The translations under genes were made by a program, and so were the position numbers. Of a DNA stretch of 64,000 nt, positions 52,974 to 60,213 are shown in pieces. The stretch is from contig JACTMP010000035.1 of NCBI GenBank assembly GCA_014584575.1, forward strand, positions 62,544-126,543. Reading direction: 5' to 3'. Position 1 is the first letter of the stretch, and each line of letters starts with the position of its first letter. The stretch is from Chloroflexota bacterium (GTDB lineage Bacteria; Chloroflexota; Anaerolineae; Promineifilales; Promineifilaceae). Below the pieces are notes generated by a model. The model was not told the DNA's origin. It searched no databases and saw only the letters and a program-made list of their open reading frames with translations.

Positions 52974-52979
52974 ATTATA
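52974..52979 (-). promoter_or_regulatory. -10 box of a leaderless promoter
   Basis: TATAAT on the minus strand lies 6 bases before ATG 52967, so the transcript should start at or next to the initiation codon. No Shine-Dalgarno is possible (CCCCCC in the gap). Confidence 0.72.
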
Positions 52980-52982
52980 TCT

Positions 52983-53045
52983 CGTAATCCGTAATCCGTA
53001 ATCCGTGAGCCGTAATCGGACTTCGGATTACGGCTCACGGTTTAC
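52983..53045. repeat. Heptamer array CGTAATC between two genes
   Basis: Nine units: CGTAATC x3, CGTGAGC, CGTAATC, GGACTTC, GGATTAC, GGCTCAC, GGTTTAC. The stop of the PKD/SBBP protein gene (53035-53037) lies in the array and the leaderless -10 box of the next gene begins 4 bases from its other end. Left and right halves are reverse-complementary. Confidence 0.92.
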
Positions 53046-54831
53046 GGATCATGGGCAAATAAACCGGCCACCAGACACGCACGGCGTTTGGACGACTAAG
53101 CGTGTCCACGCCATCCGGCCCGGCGACGGTGAGGGTGACAGTATAGCTGCCGGGTTGGGTATACGTGTGGCTGGGCTTAAGGTCGGTATTGCTCTGGCCG
53201 TCGCCAAAGTGCCAGGTGGCGGTGAGGTTTTCACCCACCGAGAGGTTGGTGAATTGGACAGGGAGAGGCGCGGAACCGGCAGTGGGCACGGCCGTAAAGT
53301 CAGCCACCACCCCGGTTGTCACCGTCACCACCAGGCTGGTGAAAAAGGCGTCATATTCGCCGCTGTGGGTGATGGCATAGGCATTGGCGGAGATGGGAAA
53401 GTCAGTCGAGAGCGTACCGCCGGTCAGGTAGACACGGCCGTCGTCACTTCTGTCCAAAGCAAACCCCTTATCCCAGTAATTGCCGCCCACAAACGTGCCG
53501 TATGGCAGCCGGCGACCAGTAGGATTGAGAACGGCGAGAAATGCACTTTGCCCGCCGGTCAGGTCTGCCATCCAGGCATCAGGTGAAACGGGAAAATCGG
53601 CCGACCACGTTTCACCGGTAGCATACAGGTTGTGGGCAGCATCCAGAGTCAACCCATTGAGCAGATCAGCCTGGCTGCCGCCCAGATACGTGCTGTAATG
53701 GAAGGCTGATGCCTGTGCATTTACCCTGGCTACAAAACCATCGCTGCTACCCGAAAGCTCCCGGTCAAAGGCATCCGTCGTGGTGGGAAAGTCAGCCGAA
53801 TAGGTGACGCCGCCAACATAGGTGTTACCCATGTCATCCACTGCCAGCCCATAAGCCCGGTCTTCACCGCTGCCGCCCAGGTATGTGGCATAACGCAACG
53901 TTGGTGTGTACACGTTAATGCTCACCAGAAAAGCGTCAAAATCGCCGTGCCAGGTTGGCCCCAGAACGCCAGCCGTCGTCGTAAAGTTGCTGGAATTGGT
54001 CCAGCCGGTGATATAAGCATTACCGGCATCATCCAGAGCAATGGCGCGCCCCTCGTCCTGGTTGCTGCCACCCAACCGCGACACATGAAGCACGGCCGTG
54101 CCCGCCGCATCCACCACCACCAGGAACATATCTCGCCCGCCCAGGGGGGTGTTGTTCACGCTGTTACTGCTGGTGATAAAGTCGTCGGAAGTGGTGCTGC
54201 CGGTGACGTAGGCATTGCCCGCAGCGTCAATGGCGACAGCCATGGCCCGGTCTGGTTCCGCGCCGCCCAGATAGGTGCAATAAACCAGGCCACTGCCGTC
54301 AGCCTCCACCTTGAGCAAGAAACCATCGCCGCTGTCATTGTAGGTGGTGTCATAACCGGGCACATCGCCAAAGAGCGAGCAAAAATCCTCAGAAGCCGTA
54401 TTGCCGACCACATACGCATATCCCTGGTCGTCCACGACGATATCGGTGGCTTCATCCAGCGCAAAAAAAGTCAGCGTGTAGAACCAGAAGATGTATTCCG
54501 CCTGGCTGCCATCCGGGTTAAATTTGGCGATAAAGGCGTCAATGCCATGATTCAACGCTAACGTTTGTGTTCCGGTGGGAAAATTTGTGGATTCACTACG
54601 CCCAACGATGTACACACCACCCGCCGGATCAACGGCGATGCTGTAACCATAGTCGGGCAGGTCGCCGCCCAGGTAGGTGCCGTAAACCGGTAATCGGTAA
54701 TCGGTTGTCGGTAATCGGTAAGGCGTGAGGCGTGAGGCGTGATTGGTGTGGGCGAATACGGCCGTGACCATCCCCACGCCTGCCAGCGGCAAAACAACAA
54801 TGAAAAACAAAGTGAGAATTCGACGAATCAT
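53035..54831 (-). CDS. Secreted SBBP beta-propeller protein with PKD domain and YLP tail
   Basis: A 598-residue secreted protein. Signal peptide at MIRRILTLFFIVVLPLAGVG; then many SBBP blades of the form TYLGGsgeDra.gvAvDdaGnaYvtGxT.S.dFp (for example YLGGSGEDRAYGLAVDDM, YLGGSQADLLNGLTLD), a PKD domain (VADFTAVPTAGSAPLPVQF, TWHFGDGQS, GSYTVTLTV) and the end VYLPMIRKP. The start is ATG 54831 with AAAGGAT. Between signal peptide and first blade the reading frame passes through a heptamer array, giving an odd TPYRLPTTDYRLPV peptide. Surface protein; ligand unknown. Confidence 0.87.
   Translation of the reverse strand: MIRRILTLFFIVVLPLAGVGMVTAVFAHTNHASRLTPYRLPTTDYRLPVYGTYLGGDLPDYGYSIAVDPAGGVYIVGRSESTNFPTGTQTLALNHGIDAFIAKFNPDGSQAEYIFWFYTLTFFALDEATDIVVDDQGYAYVVGNTASEDFCSLFGDVPGYDTTYNDSGDGFLLKVEADGSGLVYCTYLGGAEPDRAMAVAIDAAGNAYVTGSTTSDDFITSSNSVNNTPLGGRDMFLVVVDAAGTAVLHVSRLGGSNQDEGRAIALDDAGNAYITGWTNSSNFTTTAGVLGPTWHGDFDAFLVSINVYTPTLRYATYLGGSGEDRAYGLAVDDMGNTYVGGVTYSADFPTTTDAFDRELSGSSDGFVARVNAQASAFHYSTYLGGSQADLLNGLTLDAAHNLYATGETWSADFPVSPDAWMADLTGGQSAFLAVLNPTGRRLPYGTFVGGNYWDKGFALDRSDDGRVYLTGGTLSTDFPISANAYAITHSGEYDAFFTSLVVTVTTGVVADFTAVPTAGSAPLPVQFTNLSVGENLTATWHFGDGQSNTDLKPSHTYTQPGSYTVTLTVAGPDGVDTLSRPNAVRVWWPVYLPMIRKP
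54688..54743. repeat. Heptamer array inside a coding region
   Basis: Eight units on the plus strand (CGGTAAT, CGGTAAT, CGGTTGT, CGGTAAT, CGGTAAG, GCGTGAG, GCGTGAG, GCGTGAT), the same themes as intergenic arrays at 57868 and 52983. It is translated from the minus strand, where these units have no stop codons, just after the signal peptide of the SBBP protein. Confidence 0.85.
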
Positions 54832-54903
54832 AGAAGCATCCTTTGTCAGGTATCTAAAAAGCTCCATAATTGTAACCATGCTTGCCCATAAGCGGCATAC
54901 TCA

Positions 54904-55007
54904 GTAGATCGAAGTGGAGTTCGCATCCTCAGATGCGAACTGGTGGGCATCCTTCAACAAGTTCAGGGCAAGTACTGAGGATGCCCACTCCTCCTATTTC
55001 GATCTAC
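54904..55007. repeat. Long composite inverted repeat bounded by GTAG/CTAC
   Basis: Outer arms GTAGATCGAA (54904) and TTCGATCTAC (ending 55007) enclose two further perfect stems: TTCGCATC-CTCA-GATGCGAA (54920-54939) and GTGGGCATCC/GGATGCCCAC (54943-54952 with 54979-54988). The loop TTCAACAAGTTCAGGGCAAG is a repeat also seen near 1451. It lies between divergent secreted-protein genes and is probably a miniature transposable element. Confidence 0.85.
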
Positions 55008-55040
55008 CGTTACTCATTCTTACCCAAAAGGAGTTCGTGA

Positions 55041-56324
55041 ATGTCCCAATCTAAGCATCGTGTTCTGTGGCTGACGGCCGTGCTGCTGTTAGCCATCACC
55101 GCCCTCGTCCGCCAGCAGCAGTTGATGGCCCACACCCAGGCCAGCGCCGCATCGTCTGTTTGCCAAAACGGCGTCGCCGCCGGTTACCCCTGTGATCGCA
55201 CCGATCTGCTCTCATATACCTCCAAAATGGATTTGGGCGCGACCATTACCAACAGTCTGGTCGCCAATCTCTGGGGCTGGACAGACCCGGAAACGGGCAG
55301 CGAATATGTGATATTAGGGCTGCAAGAAGGTACGGCGTTTGTAGATGTAACAAACCCTCTGACGCCCACCTACCTGGGACTGCTGCCCACCCACTTCCCC
55401 ACCGCCACCCTCTCTCCATTCCGCGACATGAAAGTGTACCAGGACTATGCCTACATCATTGCCGATGCTCCCAGCCAAAATGGGATGCAGATTTTTGACC
55501 TGACCACCCTGCGCGGCATTACCACCCCCACCACGTTTAGCGAAACGGCCCATTATGATGGCATTGTGGACGGTCACAATATCTTTATCAACGAGGAAAC
55601 CGGCTACGCCTACGTGGTACGCCGCGCTGCACCACCGTGTAATGCTGGCACGGTCATGCTTGATTTACAGGACCCATTAAACCCAGTAGATGCCGGATGT
55701 TATGCCGACGGGAACATTGCCTCCGATCTACAATGTGTGTTGTATCACGGCCCCGATGCCGATTATCAGGGGCGGGAGATTTGCGCAATTGCCAGCGATA
55801 ACGATATCGTCGTGGCTGATGTCACCTCCAAGACAAACCCGGTCACGTTAGCCATACGGCCGTACCACAACGCCGCCCGTGCTCATAGCGCCTGGTTTAC
55901 CGAAGATCATCGTTATTTTCTGTCGGTGGATATGGATGATGAACACCATTATGGGACAAATACCCGTGTTTTTATCTGGGATGCTTCTGATCTGGACGAC
56001 ATCCCAACGACGCCGGTCATTTACAACGGCCCCACCACCGGCAGCGACCACAACATTTGGATTGTGGGCGATTATGCCTATATTGGCAATTTACGCGCCG
56101 GGCTGCGTATCCTGGATTTGCGCCGCATCGCCGAGGGCACCCTGACCCAGGCTGCCTACTTTGACAACTACCCGACCTCCAATGCGGCCGGGCACGAACA
56201 GGGCGCCTGGGCGGTTTATCCTTACTTTGAAAGTGGTGTTGTGGCGATTAGCGACCGGACCGAGGGGTTGTTTCTGGTACGGCCGTTGCTGGAACAGATA
56301 TTCCTACCTGTGGTGATTAAATAG
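55041..56324 (+). CDS. Choice-of-anchor B type secreted propeller protein with FLP tail
   Basis: A 427-residue secreted protein. Signal peptide (VLWLTAVLLLAITALV), then a domain matching the 'choice-of-anchor B' family: WGWTDPETGSEYVILG, TAFVDVTNPLTPTYLG, MKVYQDYAYIIADA, GHNIFINEETGYAYVV, DCQGREICAIASDN-like DYQGREIC, DHNIWIVGDYAYIGNLRAGLRILDL. The product ends LEQIFLPVVIK. Families called choice-of-anchor occur with different lineage-specific C-terminal sorting signals, so the tail here is probably the local one. Good AAAGGAG ribosome site. Confidence 0.88.
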   Translation: MSQSKHRVLWLTAVLLLAITALVRQQQLMAHTQASAASSVCQNGVAAGYPCDRTDLLSYTSKMDLGATITNSLVANLWGWTDPETGSEYVILGLQEGTAFVDVTNPLTPTYLGLLPTHFPTATLSPFRDMKVYQDYAYIIADAPSQNGMQIFDLTTLRGITTPTTFSETAHYDGIVDGHNIFINEETGYAYVVRRAAPPCNAGTVMLDLQDPLNPVDAGCYADGNIASDLQCVLYHGPDADYQGREICAIASDNDIVVADVTSKTNPVTLAIRPYHNAARAHSAWFTEDHRYFLSVDMDDEHHYGTNTRVFIWDASDLDDIPTTPVIYNGPTTGSDHNIWIVGDYAYIGNLRAGLRILDLRRIAEGTLTQAAYFDNYPTSNAAGHEQGAWAVYPYFESGVVAISDRTEGLFLVRPLLEQIFLPVVIK

Positions 56325-56330
56325 ACGATG

Positions 56331-56366
56331 GGGTAATTGGGTAATGACGTTATTACCCAATTACCC
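56331..56366. terminator. Bidirectional hairpin between convergent genes
   Basis: Perfect 15-bp arms GGGTAATTGGGTAAT (56331-56345) and its complement (56352-56366) with a 6-base loop, starting 6 bp after one stop codon and ending right at the stop of the opposing Crp/Fnr gene. Its arms are built of GGTAATT-type heptamers. No T-run, so factor-independent termination is uncertain. Confidence 0.75.
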
Positions 56367-57113
56367 TTACGCCGCAATTTCGGCGCGCAGGGCGTCGGGG
56401 TCGAGGATGGTGATACGGCCGTTTTCCATCAATATCCATTCCCGCTGGCGAAAGTCACGCAGCGCCTTGTTGGTGCTTTCGCGGGTAGCGCCAATCAGGG
56501 TTGCCAGTTGCCCCTGGGTCAATGTGGTATTGATGAACACGCCATCTTGTGTGGCCTGACCGTAATTCTGGGCCATTTCCATGAGCTGCCGCGCCAACCG
56601 CTGCGGCACGGGCATGGTGGTCAGGGTGTCAATGTTGCGCGTGTTGTGGCGCACCTTGCTGCTCAGTTCTTGCATGAAGTTCAGCGCCAACAGCGGGTTC
56701 TGGCGCATATGGTCGCGGAACGCTTCCCGGTTGATGGTTAGCAGCACGGTTGCTTCCATGGACACGGCCGTAGCCGAGCGCGGCAGCCCATCAATAATCG
56801 CCAGTTCGCCAAAGATATTGCCGGGCCGCCCCAGCAAAATAACCGACGTTTCCGTGCCATCCAGCCCATTGATGAAGATACGCACCTGACCGGACTTCAC
56901 CAGGTAAAGCACCCGCCCTGGGTCGCCCTGGCGAAAGATGATGTCGCCCTGGGCAAACGGCCGTTCCACTACGTCAGCCAAAATTTGTTTCAGAGCCGCC
57001 TGGCTGACGCCGCGAAACAGGTCGGTATTTTGCAAAAAGGTGAGTGTATCCATACGCCTATCCATTTTAACTGAATCCAGCGGCGTGTGTGTCAAAAAAA
57101 GCGTTGAATTCAT
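56367..57113 (-). CDS. Crp/Fnr-family transcriptional regulator
   Basis: A 248-residue regulator: cyclic-nucleotide-binding fold (FAQGDIIFRQGDPGRVLYLVKSG, GNIFGELAIIDGLPRSATAVS with the PRSAT phosphate-binding motif), a dimer helix and a C-terminal helix-turn-helix (LTQGQLATLIGATRESTNKALRDF). The N-terminal Fe-S cysteines of FNR are absent, so a CRP-like effector (cyclic nucleotide) is plausible. GGGAGG is 9 bases before ATG 57113. A perfect TGTGA-N6-TCACA site at 57980, in front of the respiration genes, could be its target. Confidence 0.93.
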   Translation of the reverse strand: MNSTLFLTHTPLDSVKMDRRMDTLTFLQNTDLFRGVSQAALKQILADVVERPFAQGDIIFRQGDPGRVLYLVKSGQVRIFINGLDGTETSVILLGRPGNIFGELAIIDGLPRSATAVSMEATVLLTINREAFRDHMRQNPLLALNFMQELSSKVRHNTRNIDTLTTMPVPQRLARQLMEMAQNYGQATQDGVFINTTLTQGQLATLIGATRESTNKALRDFRQREWILMENGRITILDPDALRAEIAA

Positions 57114-57127
57114 GGGAATAACCTCCC

Positions 57128-57160
57128 GTAGGCGGAAGTCCGACTTCGGACTTCCGACTA
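57128..57160. repeat. GTAG...CTAC palindrome over a gene junction
   Basis: 11-bp perfect arms CGGAAGTCCGA / TCGGACTTCCG (57133-57143, 57146-57156), extended to GTAG and CTAC with one mismatch. The right end overlaps the stop of the DUF3307 gene (57158-57160). Confidence 0.82.
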
Positions 57161-57856
57161 CCGGCCACCGATCACCCAAAACACCAGCCCCACCGTCACC
57201 GCCAGGGTGACGCTCGCCAGCAGTTCGGCCAGGTACACGGCCGTCTGCTCATCTTGGATCACCCGTGGCAGTTCCAGGATGAAGCGGGGCAGCACCACCA
57301 GCGGCGCCATGTAAAACTGCCCCAGGGCCACAAAGGTAACGATCAACAGCCGTTCCATCATCGCCGGGTATTTGTCGCTGCCGCCAAATTCCGGCGGCGC
57401 GCCCTTCACCAGGCCATAGGCGGCAAACTTCACCACCACCCATGCCGGCATGGTCACAAACGCGAAGCCCAGCAGGTAAATCATCACCGTTTCCTGGTTG
57501 AGCCGGAAACTCAGGCTGCCGCCCAATTGGCCCATGTCCAGGTAGCCGCCGCCGGCCAGGGCCGCGGCGATAACCACAAAATGGGCGATCTGGTCGGCCA
57601 CAAACCGACCCAGCGGTGAAAACGGCAGTTTATACAGCAGCCCCACCGCATCAATGACAAAGTGCATGGCGCAGATGAAGAGCGCCCAGGGCAGAAAGGC
57701 GGGGTCTACCAGCACGGCAAAGAAGAGGGTCACGGCCGTCAGCACCACACAATGCGCCGCCACCCCTTTCAATTCGCGCGCTTTCCACGCCGCCAGCGAA
57801 TTCCACTGCAAAATATAGTCGCCAACCAGATGAGCCAGAATCATTGCCAGTACCAT
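57158..57856 (-). CDS. DUF3307-type membrane protein
   Basis: A 232-residue protein with about five to six membrane helices; the start MVLAMILAHLVGDYILQWNSLAAWK and the FICAMHFVIDAVGLL segment match the DUF3307 pattern (H-l-l-gDf-lQ..w.a..K, H...Da). Function unknown. The frame extends upstream to 57916 through a heptamer array, but ATG 57856 has GGAGGT at good spacing. It lies upstream of crp on the same strand (44 bp apart). Confidence 0.82.
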   Translation of the reverse strand: MVLAMILAHLVGDYILQWNSLAAWKARELKGVAAHCVVLTAVTLFFAVLVDPAFLPWALFICAMHFVIDAVGLLYKLPFSPLGRFVADQIAHFVVIAAALAGGGYLDMGQLGGSLSFRLNQETVMIYLLGFAFVTMPAWVVVKFAAYGLVKGAPPEFGGSDKYPAMMERLLIVTFVALGQFYMAPLVVLPRFILELPRVIQDEQTAVYLAELLASVTLAVTVGLVFWVIGGR

Positions 57857-57867
57857 GATATACCTCC

Positions 57868-57937
57868 GGGTTATCGGTAATCGGTTGTCGGTAAACGATA
57901 ATCGGTTACTAATCACCGATTACCGATTACCGATTAC
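57868..57937. repeat. Ten-unit heptamer array
   Basis: GGGTTAT, CGGTAAT, CGGTTGT, CGGTAAA, CGATAAT, CGGTTAC, TAATCAC, CGATTAC, CGATTAC, CGATTAC. The two halves are reverse complements, so it can form a hairpin; it abuts the ribosome site of the DUF3307 gene. Confidence 0.9.
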
Positions 57938-57979
57938 CTTCTTTCTACCCTCAGTGTAGGCCGCCGCCATACCCCCCGC

Positions 57980-57995
57980 TGTGAAATGGATCACA
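57980..57995. promoter_or_regulatory. CRP-type site TGTGA-N6-TCACA
   Basis: TGTGAAATGGATCACA matches the classical CRP half-site pair exactly. It is 113 bp upstream of the rrf2-sco-oxidase genes and 0.9 kb from a Crp/Fnr gene. Confidence 0.7.
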
Positions 57996-58008
57996 ACCAC
58001 AAACGAAC

Positions 58009-58044
58009 TGACAAATGTCATGGTTTGCTTGTGACAATTGTCAC
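58009..58044. promoter_or_regulatory. Paired TGACA-N2-TGTCA palindromes
   Basis: TGACAAATGTCA (58009-58020) and TGACAATTGTCA (58032-58043, within the perfect 14-bp palindrome GTGACAATTGTCAC, 58031-58044) have centres 23 bp apart. They lie 65-100 bp upstream of the Rrf2 start and are plausible operators for it or for the Crp/Fnr protein. Confidence 0.65.
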
Positions 58045-58108
58045 TAATGAACGGCCGTACCCTCAGGTACATTTCGGTCAACCGTAATATGGAGTATGTT
58101 GGTCAATA

Positions 58109-58621
58109 ATGTCCATTTTTCAAATCAACCGCCGCACCGATTACGCCGTGCGTATGATGATCGAACTGGCCTTACAGGCCGATGGGGCACTGCCAGCGCG
58201 CCATCTGGCGCAGCGCACCAACGTACCGAAAGCGTTTCTCCATAAAATCACGGCCGACCTGGCCAGAGCCGGTCTATTGCAAACCCAAACGGGGCCGGGC
58301 GGCGGCTTGAGTCTCGGTCGGCCGGCGGAGCAGATCACCATGCAGCACATTTTGGAAGCGATGGAAGGGCCAATCTGCCTGAATATCTGCCTGCTGCGGC
58401 CGCATGAATGTCCGCGTGACCAACTTTGTCCGGGGCACGATTTTTGGGGTCGGCTGCAAACAACGCTGGTAGAGCAGTTGCAGGCCACTACCCTGGCCGA
58501 CCTGGCGCAGGATGCCATCGTTTTGCAACAACAGCCACGCCGCCGCGACCATATCCCGTACCTGATTCCGCAGCAGGAGATAGGCGTCATTACCTTGCCG
58601 ATGGTAGGAGGGGATGGATGA
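58109..58621 (+). CDS. Rrf2-family regulator with Cys cluster (NsrR/IscR-like)
   Basis: A 170-residue winged-helix regulator: RRTDYAVRMMIELAL, PARHLAQRTNVPKAFLHKI (recognition region), TGPGGGLSLGRPAEQI (wing). The Cys region reads CLNICLLRPHECPRDQLC, i.e. C-x3-C-x6-C-x5-C, close to the three-Cys Fe-S site of NsrR/IscR with one extra Cys. An iron-sulfur cluster that senses NO, O2 or redox state is inferred. It is first in the oxidase operon and its stop overlaps the sco start (ATGA), so it probably controls the operon and itself. Confidence 0.88.
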   Translation: MSIFQINRRTDYAVRMMIELALQADGALPARHLAQRTNVPKAFLHKITADLARAGLLQTQTGPGGGLSLGRPAEQITMQHILEAMEGPICLNICLLRPHECPRDQLCPGHDFWGRLQTTLVEQLQATTLADLAQDAIVLQQQPRRRDHIPYLIPQQEIGVITLPMVGGDG

Positions 58622-59316
58622 CAACTACAGCAGCGACACGGCCGTCCAATCCCTTTATCGCCCCTGTCTGGCTGATCTTTTATGCGTTGTTACTGCTGGT
58701 GGGGTTGCTCATTGGCGTGTTTGTGGTGCTGCGCCCGGTGGTGGTGCTGCCGCGCATCACCCTGGCCCCCGGCTTTCGCCTGACGGACCAGACCGGGGCG
58801 CAGCTTTCAAATGAAGATTTGCGTGGCAGCATTACCCTTTACAACTTCACCTACACCGGCTGTCAGGCAGAGTGCCCGCAAACCAGCCACATCATGGCTC
58901 AGGTGCAGGCGCGGCTGGCGGAACTGAATACCGGCGATATACCGGTGCGGCTGGTAACAATTTCCATTGACCCGGAAAACGACACACCAGAACAATTGGC
59001 GGCCTACGCGACACAACTTGGCGCAGACCCGGCAGTGTGGCAATTTGCCACCGGTTCTCCGGTGCAAATTAAATCGGTTATTGGCGGCGGTTTCAGCGTT
59101 TATTACGCCGCCAGGGAGGATGGCATTCGTTTTGACCCGGCCTTTATGCTGGTGGACGGCGCTGGTTTGTGGCGGGCGGAGTACCGCACGGCCGTGCCCG
59201 ATATTGACATTATTTTGCGCGACATCAGCCTGCTGGCCGAAGAAGCCCAACACGCCGATGGCCCCTCGCGGCTGGCTTATGAGGCCGCCCATTTGTTTTT
59301 GTGTTACCCCCGTTGA
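58618..59316 (+). CDS. SCO1/SenC-like protein lacking the copper-ligand His
   Basis: A 232-residue membrane-anchored protein (helix IFYALLLLVGLLIGVFVVL) with a thioredoxin-like SCO domain. The CxxxC motif is present (YTGCQAECPQT). Where the second SCO has VDHTAS, this one reads FDPAFM, so the third Cu ligand His is replaced by Pro. It may act as a thiol-disulfide reductant for CuA assembly rather than a copper donor. ATG 58618 overlaps the Rrf2 stop and has AGGAGG upstream; the open frame reaching further back is out of phase with Rrf2 and is not used. Confidence 0.85.
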   Translation: MTTTAATRPSNPFIAPVWLIFYALLLLVGLLIGVFVVLRPVVVLPRITLAPGFRLTDQTGAQLSNEDLRGSITLYNFTYTGCQAECPQTSHIMAQVQARLAELNTGDIPVRLVTISIDPENDTPEQLAAYATQLGADPAVWQFATGSPVQIKSVIGGGFSVYYAAREDGIRFDPAFMLVDGAGLWRAEYRTAVPDIDIILRDISLLAEEAQHADGPSRLAYEAAHLFLCYPR

Positions 59317-59342
59317 GGCGGTAGTCCATAATCGGTGAAAGC

Positions 59343-59981
59343 ATGACGACTATCAGTGAACCCATAGAGAAAAAACGAGGCAACCGCCGCCTGATTTTGC
59401 TGGCGTTGGCCGCGTTGGCCGCAGGGGTATTGTTGGGTTGGGTAGTGTTGGGCTGGTTACTGCCGTATAGCTATCACGGCCTGGAAATACACGCCAATAC
59501 GCCGGTGACTAATTTCACGCTCACCGGGCCAGGTGGGCAGCCGGTTAGTCTGGTTGATTTTCGTGGTCAGGTGGTCTTGCTCTATTTTGGGTACACCTTC
59601 TGTCCTGATGTCTGCCCGGCGACCATGAGTGAACTCAAAAAAGCCATGGCCGAACTAGGCAAACAAGGCGAAGACGTGCAAGTCATCATGGTCACGCTCG
59701 ACCCGGAGCGGGATACGCCAGAAAAGCTGGCCGAATACCTGGCTTATTTCCACCCGTCGTTTATCGGGCTGACGGGCAGTGAAGACGAGATCATCACTGC
59801 CAGCGCCCCGCTGGGCATCTTTTATGAGCGGCACGAAGGCACAGCCAGCAGCGGTTATCTGGTGGACCACACGGCTTCGGTGACGGTGTTGGACAGACAC
59901 GGCCGTCTCCGCCTCGTCATCCCATTTGACACAGCCGCGACAGATATAGCCGCCGATCTGCGCCAACTGCTGCGTGAATAA
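59343..59981 (+). CDS. SCO1/SenC copper chaperone
   Basis: A 212-residue protein with one N-terminal membrane helix (LILLALAALAAGVLLGWVVL) and a complete SCO site: TFCPDVCPAT (CxxxC), DPERDTP and LVDHTASV (His). It should deliver copper to the CuA site of oxidase subunit II, encoded next. 26 bp after the first SCO gene. Intact, in contrast to its neighbour. Confidence 0.92.
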   Translation: MTTISEPIEKKRGNRRLILLALAALAAGVLLGWVVLGWLLPYSYHGLEIHANTPVTNFTLTGPGGQPVSLVDFRGQVVLLYFGYTFCPDVCPATMSELKKAMAELGKQGEDVQVIMVTLDPERDTPEKLAEYLAYFHPSFIGLTGSEDEIITASAPLGIFYERHEGTASSGYLVDHTASVTVLDRHGRLRLVIPFDTAATDIAADLRQLLRE

Positions 59982-60081
59982 GTTTGATCCGCGAAGGACG
60001 CGAAAGGAGCGTCAAAACCACCTCTGCGCCCCGCGTTTCATTTTCGTAATTCATAATTCCTAATTTCACAAGGAGGTTGAT

Positions 60082-60213
60082 ATGGATAAGGACAAGAAGG
60101 AATACAAAGTTCCGGCAGGCACAATCACCATTTTGGTAATCTTTGTGCTGCTCATCATTGCATTGTGGGGCAGTGCCTATCTGACGCTGCTGTCCCGAGG
60201 AGCGACAGGATAA
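60082..60213 (+). CDS. Cytochrome c oxidase subunit IIa (ba3 type)
   Basis: A 43-residue single-helix protein: charged MDKDKKEYKVPAGT, then ITILVIFVLLIIALWGSAYL and a short tail. Size, helix and position directly before subunit II match the tiny subunit IIa of Thermus ba3 oxidase, which supplies the helix that subunit II lacks. Ribosome site AAGGAGGTTGAT is nearly perfect. Its TAA overlaps the ATG of subunit II (TAATG), indicating translational coupling. Confidence 0.88.
   Translation: MDKDKKEYKVPAGTITILVIFVLLIIALWGSAYLTLLSRGATG

Noticed and set aside
57158..57916. Longer start (57916) for the DUF3307 protein
   Set aside because: The extra N-terminal codons are translated heptamer repeat; ATG 57856 has GGAGGT at proper spacing and begins the conserved membrane segment.
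58426..58617. N-terminal extension of the first SCO protein into the rrf2 gene
   Set aside because: The extension would be encoded in another frame of rrf2; ATG 58618 with AGGAGG and the ATGA overlap is the natural start.
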